Shown one piece after another: positions 48,595-52,796 of a stretch of 52,796 nt of DNA. Source of the stretch: Pseudomonas sichuanensis (lineage in GTDB: Bacteria > Pseudomonadota > Gammaproteobacteria > Pseudomonadales > Pseudomonadaceae). The stretch spans positions 1-52,796 of the forward strand of contig NZ_QKVM01000048.1 of the NCBI RefSeq assembly GCF_003231305.1, read 5' to 3'. Both the position numbers and the translations under genes were made by a program. Positions within the stretch are counted from its first letter, which is position 1, and the number at the start of each line of letters is the position of its first letter. A model generated the notes under the pieces. That model was not told the origin of the DNA. It worked only from the letters and a program-made list of their open reading frames with translations, and made no database searches.

Positions 48595-48981
48595 ATGAGC
48601 ACATTCGCAGTGTTCGGCATGACCGCGAGCCAAGCGCTTGCCGATGCCAGGAAGCAGACCAAGAACACCAGGCCGAGCGGCAAGGTGAATTGCCCCCCCA
48701 TAGAGCTGACCCTCACCGAATGGACTGAGGCCGTGCAGCGAAACGCCGACGCCATCATGGCCGGCGAGAAGGTGAAGCAGCTCAGCGCCCTCTTCGATAC
48801 CCCGCAGCATGCTCAGCAGTTCATCGAGCTGGCCAAGCGCGCCGGGGCGTGCCGCGACCTGCGTATCCGCTGCAAGGCAGCCCTGCTCGACGAGAAAGGC
48901 CGCACGATCATCAGCCCCAAGACCAAGATGCCCGTTATCGGCTGGGCGGACTGGAAACCAGAGATGCACAAAGCCGCCTGA
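48595..48981 (+). CDS. Early protein, unknown (128 aa)
   Basis: A 128-aa protein (MSTFAVFGMTASQALADARK) with GGAG 7 nt upstream, 3 bp after the previous stop. It ends GWADWKPEMHKAA. No domain recognised; it may work with the methyltransferase 13 bp downstream. Confidence 0.75.
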   Translation: MSTFAVFGMTASQALADARKQTKNTRPSGKVNCPPIELTLTEWTEAVQRNADAIMAGEKVKQLSALFDTPQHAQQFIELAKRAGACRDLRIRCKAALLDEKGRTIISPKTKMPVIGWADWKPEMHKAA

Positions 48982-48994
48982 CACGGAAATCACC

Positions 48995-49918
48995 ATGACA
49001 ACAGCAATCGACCTGTTCGCCGGCCTAGGCGGATGGAGCACCGGCGCGCGCGCCGCAGGCGTCCAGGTTCTCTGGGCGGCAAACCATTGGCCTGAGGCCG
49101 TGAAGTGGCACGCAGCCAATCATCAAGACACCGACCACGTGTGCCAGGACCTGCACCAGGCCAACTGGGCGGCGGTTCCTCGCACCGACATCGGCATCGC
49201 CTCCCCGTGCTGCCAGGGCCACGCAAAGGCCCGCGGCAAGAAGAATGGCAACCCGGAGCATGATGCATCGAGATCCACGGCATGGGCGGTGCCGGCAGCG
49301 GCCGAAGTTCTGCAGCAGGAAGCCTGGGTGATCGAGAACGTGCCCGAGTTCGTGAACTGGGTGCTCTACCCCAGCTGGGTGGATGCGATGCAGCGCCTTG
49401 GCTACCAGGTCGCGCCGCACATTGTCGATTGCGCCGACCTCGGCGTGCCTCAACATCGAGTACGCCTGTTCCTGATCTGCACAAAGAGCAAGGCACCAAT
49501 ACAGCTCCAGTTGCAGCAGTGCGAGCACGTGCCGGCCAGCAGCTTCCTCGACTTCGACGCCGGGCGCTGGTCGCAGATCGAGAAGCCAGGCCGAGCTCAG
49601 GCAACGCTTGACCGAGTGGGCAACGGGCGTCAGCGCTTCGGCGACCGATTCATCATGCCCTACTATGGCAAGGGCTCCGGCACCACCGGCCGAGACATCA
49701 GCCGGCCGATCGGCACCATCACCACCCTGGACCGCTGGGCACTGGTCGATGGCGACCGCATGCGGATGCTCAGCGCCAACGAGGCCCTGGCCGCCATGTC
49801 ATTCCCAGCCGACACCCTGCGGCCGGACAACCACCGGCTGACGATGCACATGGCGGGCAACGCGGTGCCGCCACTGGCTGGGCAGCGAGTCATTGAAGCG
49901 CTGCTCAAGGCTGCTTGA
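48995..49918 (+). CDS. Orphan DNA cytosine-5 methyltransferase
   Basis: A 307-aa enzyme. Motif I is AIDLFAGLGGWSTGA (about 4-18), the catalytic loop ASPCCQGHAKARG (about 69-81), motif VI VIENVPEF (about 112), motif VIII VPQHRVRLF (about 152) and motif X MAGNAVPP (about 289). The usual PCQ is PCCQ. The target-recognition region is short. No restriction enzyme is seen nearby, so self-protection of phage DNA is likely. Confidence 0.93.
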   Translation: MTTAIDLFAGLGGWSTGARAAGVQVLWAANHWPEAVKWHAANHQDTDHVCQDLHQANWAAVPRTDIGIASPCCQGHAKARGKKNGNPEHDASRSTAWAVPAAAEVLQQEAWVIENVPEFVNWVLYPSWVDAMQRLGYQVAPHIVDCADLGVPQHRVRLFLICTKSKAPIQLQLQQCEHVPASSFLDFDAGRWSQIEKPGRAQATLDRVGNGRQRFGDRFIMPYYGKGSGTTGRDISRPIGTITTLDRWALVDGDRMRMLSANEALAAMSFPADTLRPDNHRLTMHMAGNAVPPLAGQRVIEALLKAA

Positions 49919-50144
49919 CTATGTCTTCCGGAAGCAGCTTCGTTTTGCAGGCAGGGCAACGAAGCCCGATACGTTCGAACACTTCCGGCCAATCAGCAAA
50001 GCGGTCGAAGTGCACGCGGGATCCGCTCAACCCAACAGGCGTGTAGCACTCGCTTGCCGCTGAGCGGTTGTCGTTCTCGGCCAGGCGGATGTCACCCTCA
50101 TGGCCACATTTGCAGCGGACCGCTTCGGTTGTGCGCAAGGTCAC
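49905..50144 (-). CDS. Opposite-strand zinc-ribbon protein
   Basis: A 79-aa protein from GTG 50144 (VTLRTTEAVRCKCGHEG). The Cys pairs CKC and CPAC form a zinc ribbon. It overlaps the methyltransferase stop by 14 bp. A TTG at 50171 is an alternative start. Confidence 0.72.
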   Translation of the reverse strand: MTLRTTEAVRCKCGHEGDIRLAENDNRSAASECYTPVGLSGSRVHFDRFADWPEVFERIGLRCPACKTKLLPEDIVKQP

Positions 50145-50193
50145 TCTCAATCCCCCCAGGTAGTTCAGCAAACTCTATCGTAGAGGTATCCCC

Positions 50194-50715
50194 ATGCCCA
50201 CAGAAAACCGATCCAGCAATACCGAGATGGTCAGCGAGCTGCTTCCCTGCCCCTTCTGCGGTCAGCAGGACTTCCTCATCGAGCGCCTAGACAGCGATGC
50301 TTCAGTGGTGATCTGCCAAGGCCTGACCGGGCCGCATGAGGCTTGCCTGGCCCGTGGCCCGGTGGGCGTGGCGCAGGATGAAGGTGAGGGGCAGCCAGGC
50401 CGCGACAAGGCGGTCGAGCTGTGGAATGCGAGAGCCGAGCGCGCCGCCCGCTCGATCCCTGATGGCTACTGCCTCATGCCCAGGCGGCTCACAGCCGAGA
50501 ACGGCGCCAAGGCCCTGTTGCTCGGTGAGTTCAAGCTGGAAGTCACCCGTGAATGCCCAGAATGCCTCGAGCTGGACGAGCCGGCGGAAGACTGCGAGAT
50601 CTGCGATGGAGAAGGTGAGTACGGCCAGCGCCACGTGATCCCATGGGACAAGATCAAGTTCATCTACAGCGAGACGGTGAAGGGCCTTGCACTTAAGTCG
50701 CAGGGCAAGCCATGA
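50194..50715 (+). CDS. Lar-like zinc protein with extra C-terminal finger
   Basis: A 173-aa protein. LLPCPFCGQQDFLIERL to AVELWNARAE (about 17-78) is the Lar restriction-alleviation fold. A second domain has CPECLELDEPAEDCEICDGEG, a DnaJ-like zinc finger. Lar proteins modulate type I restriction; the added domain is unusual. GAGG 8 nt before the ATG. Confidence 0.83.
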   Translation: MPTENRSSNTEMVSELLPCPFCGQQDFLIERLDSDASVVICQGLTGPHEACLARGPVGVAQDEGEGQPGRDKAVELWNARAERAARSIPDGYCLMPRRLTAENGAKALLLGEFKLEVTRECPECLELDEPAEDCEICDGEGEYGQRHVIPWDKIKFIYSETVKGLALKSQGKP

Positions 50716-50984
50716 AAATCCACTGGGCTGCCCACATCGACTACGACCACGACGGCAATGACGACGAGCACTTCTCAGCGTGCGGCGTTGGCCGCGGCAA
50801 CCGCGACGGCGAGGAGTGGGAGTCGGCTAGGTTCAAATCCGAAGTCACCTGCAAGACCTGCCTTAAGGTCATTGCCAAGCAAGAGAACATTTGTACTCCA
50901 CCGAGTGAAGGGCCGACAGTAGCCAGCCCTTTGTGCGATGGCTCTACGCAACCGCGGATGAGCCCTTCGAAGCGATACGCCTAG
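50712..50984 (+). CDS. Small early protein with Cys motif
   Basis: A 90-aa protein (MKIHWAAHIDYDHDGNDDEH). HFSACGVGRGNRDGEEW and VTCKTCLKVI suggest one zinc site. It overlaps the Lar-like gene by 4 bp and, tail to tail, a minus-strand gene by 41 bp. Confidence 0.75.
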   Translation: MKIHWAAHIDYDHDGNDDEHFSACGVGRGNRDGEEWESARFKSEVTCKTCLKVIAKQENICTPPSEGPTVASPLCDGSTQPRMSPSKRYA

Positions 50985-51225
50985 CTCGCTCTACTCCCCA
51001 GGCCAGGGCGCGCGTAATGGTCTCTCCCGGGCGCTTGGCGTAAGCCTCTTCTTTGATCGCCTTGCCGGAAGAGTCATAGACACCGATGAACATTTGAGTG
51101 GCTCCGCACCTTGAAAGCCGAGCCTGGATATCAAGGATGGTGCCATCAGACAGCACCTCCTCATGCGTTCTGCAGTGAAGATGGGCATCGGCCCATTCCC
51201 AGTATTTCTTTCCTCTGGTTCGCAT
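50944..51225 (-). CDS. Opposite-strand protein 4
   Basis: A 93-aa protein from ATG 51225 (MRTRGKKYWEWADAHLHCRT), GGAG 6 nt upstream. Beta-rich with FIGVYDSSGKAIKEEAY and a helical end (TITRALAWGVERARRIA). No family recalled. Confidence 0.72.
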   Translation of the reverse strand: MRTRGKKYWEWADAHLHCRTHEEVLSDGTILDIQARLSRCGATQMFIGVYDSSGKAIKEEAYAKRPGETITRALAWGVERARRIASKGSSAVA

Positions 51226-51424
51226 AGCTGTCTCCATATCAGCCCCCATGAAGCATCTGGACCGATAGATGGACCGCCCTGGCCAACTCGTCTGACCAAC
51301 GGGTCAAAAACCTATACAGCCGTGACGATATCGGACCTGCTGTACAGATTTCGCAGTAATCCATCCCAGCTGTAACCCCTCTCCCCTCTATTCACTGCCG
51401 CGATATGGCGGCCAAGGAACGACC

Positions 51425-51802
51425 GTGCCTATAGAAAAAACCGCCCTCGACTCCATCGATCTGGACGCTCTGCATGTCGCCGCCAAGGCCGCTGCCGAGG
51501 ATGTGATCCGCTCCCACGGCTGGAAGGGAATGGTCGAAGACGCCGATCTGCTTGGAACAGATGAGCGCTACCTGGTTCTTGCTGACCCTGCCGTCATGCT
51601 GGCTCTGATTGCAGAAGTCCGCACCCTCCGAACTGACGCAGAGCGGTATCGCTGGCTGCGCGATCCTGACGGCCAGGAAGACCTGGGCAGCGAATACAGC
51701 ATGCCGCCCATCATCTGCGGCTACGCCGAGCATGAGGATATTCTCGCCAATGATGCGCTAGACCGCGCGATCGACCTTGGCATGGAGGCGCTCAAGCCAT
51801 GA
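51425..51802 (+). CDS. Early acidic protein
   Basis: A 125-aa protein from GTG 51425 with AAGGAA upstream. RTDAERYRWLRDPDG and LDRAIDLGMEAL match a short motif common in phage ea22-type proteins. It is the first of five genes linked by 4-bp stop-start overlaps. Confidence 0.8.
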   Translation: MPIEKTALDSIDLDALHVAAKAAAEDVIRSHGWKGMVEDADLLGTDERYLVLADPAVMLALIAEVRTLRTDAERYRWLRDPDGQEDLGSEYSMPPIICGYAEHEDILANDALDRAIDLGMEALKP

Positions 51803-51870
51803 CCCGCCTCGCCCTCCTCCTCGCGCTGCTGGCCACCGGCGCCAGCGCAAGCCAAGGATTCCGCCAATGA
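51799..51870 (+). CDS. 23-aa signal-like microprotein
   Basis: MTRLALLLALLATGASASQG then three residues. It is nearly all hydrophobic with the look of a signal peptide or toxin-like membrane peptide. It overlaps both neighbours by 4 bp, which strongly suggests coupled translation. Confidence 0.6.
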   Translation: MTRLALLLALLATGASASQGFRQ

Positions 51871-52016
51871 AAAAAGTCCATATGTGGTCCCGCATGGCAA
51901 TGCTCGGGCTCATCGAAGTGAAGTGCGGCCGACTGGTCAAAGCGACTCAGTTCACCAATGAGGCAAAGAAGGTCACCTGCCTGGCCTGCCAAAATCAAAT
52001 GGAGAAGAAATCGTGA
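51867..52016 (+). CDS. 49-aa Cys-containing protein
   Basis: MKKVHMWSRMAMLGLIEVKC begins it, and VTCLACQNQ gives a CxxC pair, so with the earlier Cys a small zinc site is possible. It overlaps both neighbours by 4 bp. Confidence 0.7.
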   Translation: MKKVHMWSRMAMLGLIEVKCGRLVKATQFTNEAKKVTCLACQNQMEKKS

Positions 52017-52216
52017 AGACCGCCATCGGAATTTTTCTGGTAGCCATTGGCAGCATGATCTTTGGCCACATGGTGGCAACTCACCAGACGCGCAGCTTGA
52101 AGTGCGCAGCTATCCAGGTCGGCAACGAGCGCCAGCTCTCCCCGCACGAACAGCAGAACGGACCAACACCTGCAGGTGCGCCTGCGCCATGGAGTGAAGA
52201 GAGGTATTCGCTGTGA
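52013..52216 (+). CDS. Small membrane-anchored protein
   Basis: A 67-aa protein from GTG 52013. One membrane helix (AIGIFLVAIGSMIFGHMVA, residues 4-22) is followed by a polar Pro-rich tail. Coupled by 4-bp overlaps on both sides. Confidence 0.72.
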   Translation: MKTAIGIFLVAIGSMIFGHMVATHQTRSLKCAAIQVGNERQLSPHEQQNGPTPAGAPAPWSEERYSL

Positions 52217-52596
52217 AGGCACTTTCAATTCGCCAGCCTTGGGCCTGGCTGATCATCAGTGGCAGGAAGGACATCGAGAATCGAACCTGGCACACGAAAT
52301 TCCGAGGCCGTTTCTTGGTGCACGCCGCCGCCGGCATGACCCGTCGTGAGTTTCTTTCGGCATTTGATTTCATGACCCAAAGGGGGATCAAGCCGCCATT
52401 CCCGGTGCCGGCTGACAACCTGTTGCGAGGCGGAATCATCGGCTCAGTTGAGCTTGTCGACAGCGTCGATCACAGCGAATCGCCCTGGTACATGGGTGAG
52501 AAAGGGTTCGTGCTGCGCGATCCGAAACCGCTGCCGTTCGTCCCGATGAAGGGACGCCTGGGGTTCTTTGATGTGCCTGGCGAGGTGCTGGGATGA
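52213..52596 (+). CDS. ASCH domain protein
   Basis: A 127-aa protein from GTG 52213. ALSIRQPWAWLIISGRKDIENR is the ASCH signature, and FRGRFLVHAAAG and GGIIGSVELVDSV complete the PUA-like barrel. ASCH proteins bind or cleave RNA or modified nucleosides; substrate here unknown. Confidence 0.9.
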   Translation: MKALSIRQPWAWLIISGRKDIENRTWHTKFRGRFLVHAAAGMTRREFLSAFDFMTQRGIKPPFPVPADNLLRGGIIGSVELVDSVDHSESPWYMGEKGFVLRDPKPLPFVPMKGRLGFFDVPGEVLG

Positions 52597-52796
52597 CCGA
52601 CCTGATCGAAGTGAAGAAATCCACTGATTTCCTGCAGGCCGCCATCGACGTGCAGGCCGAGCGCGGCAAGCAGTACGACGCGCCGGACGGTACCCGCAGC
52701 ATGGTGAAGACTGTCCAGGCCTTCAATGCGATAACCGGCCATAACCTCACCGAAGCCGAAGGCTGGCTCCTGATGCAGATCGTCAAGGACGTGCGC
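52593..52796 (+). CDS. DUF6378-like protein (C-terminus cut by window edge)
   Basis: 68 codons are seen (MTDLIEVKKSTDFLQAAIDV, RGKQYDAPDGTRSMVKTVQAFNA split). The ERGKQYD...SM..TV.AFN pattern is that of phage DUF6378 proteins. It overlaps the ASCH gene by 4 bp. The rest lies outside. Confidence 0.8.
   Translation, partial: MTDLIEVKKSTDFLQAAIDVQAERGKQYDAPDGTRSMVKTVQAFNAITGHNLTEAEGWLLMQIVKDVR

Noticed and set aside
51340..51347. CTGTACAG as a second LexA box
   Set aside because: The half sites lack the required 8-bp spacing (CTGT-N8-ACAG).
1..52796. CRISPR arrays, rRNA genes, insertion sequences
   Set aside because: None seen: no regularly spaced direct repeats with spacers, no rRNA sequence, and no transposase frame or terminal inverted repeats.

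Overview
The window reads as a GC-rich Pseudomonas chromosome, probably of the P. putida group (inferred from gene content and codon style, not from a search). It has three blocks: the integrase end of one prophage (1-~970), a host chromosomal segment (~980-16200), and most of a second prophage (~16206 to beyond the right edge at 52796).

Block 1. A tyrosine integrase runs off the left edge and abuts the 3' end of an intact tRNA-Cys (980-1053, minus). This fits a prophage inserted in tRNA-Cys and extending leftwards out of view.

Block 2 carries ordinary host genes. They are sohB, a histidine phosphatase, an SCP2-like protein, a phosphotransferase and an SDR that look co-transcribed, a SAM methyltransferase divergent from an XRE-PAS regulator behind overlapping palindromes, small lipoproteins and a glycine-zipper protein. 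An SLC13-type permease, a MASE1-GGDEF cyclase without an inhibitory site, a TauE/SafE permease divergent from a LysR regulator and several small ORFs follow, including a 27-aa membrane protein.

Block 3 begins at a decayed 3' half of a tRNA-Ser(UGA) gene, which marks the left attachment site. Next comes a two-gene operon under a near-consensus LexA box. A long leftward late operon follows, read here against transcription: spanins and GH19 endolysin, tail fibre, Mu-like contractile tail genes (gp48 back to the gp37 region), HK97-like head genes, terminase, HNH nuclease and holin. The tail assembly chaperone has a canonical -1 slippery heptamer. Upstream are a secreted-protein moron, genes in the antiterminator position, a second tyrosine recombinase, a YbcO-like nuclease, a DnaB helicase and an O-like replication protein. 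The immunity region (43.4-44.8 kb) is lambda-like: cro and cI are divergent over three 14-bp operators (ATAAG-N4-CTTAT), with two more on a near-perfect sigma70 promoter downstream of cI.

That promoter opens a rightward early region (44.7-52.8 kb) of small accessory genes. It includes a LuxR-type HTH regulator behind a long RNA hairpin, an orphan cytosine methyltransferase, a Lar-like zinc protein, an ASCH-domain protein, and four small genes on the opposite strand that overlap the ends of their neighbours. The prophage's own integrase and the intact tRNA-Ser should lie beyond the right edge. The overall plan (HK97 head, Mu tail, lambda control) resembles lambdoid myoviruses such as Shigella phage SfV.
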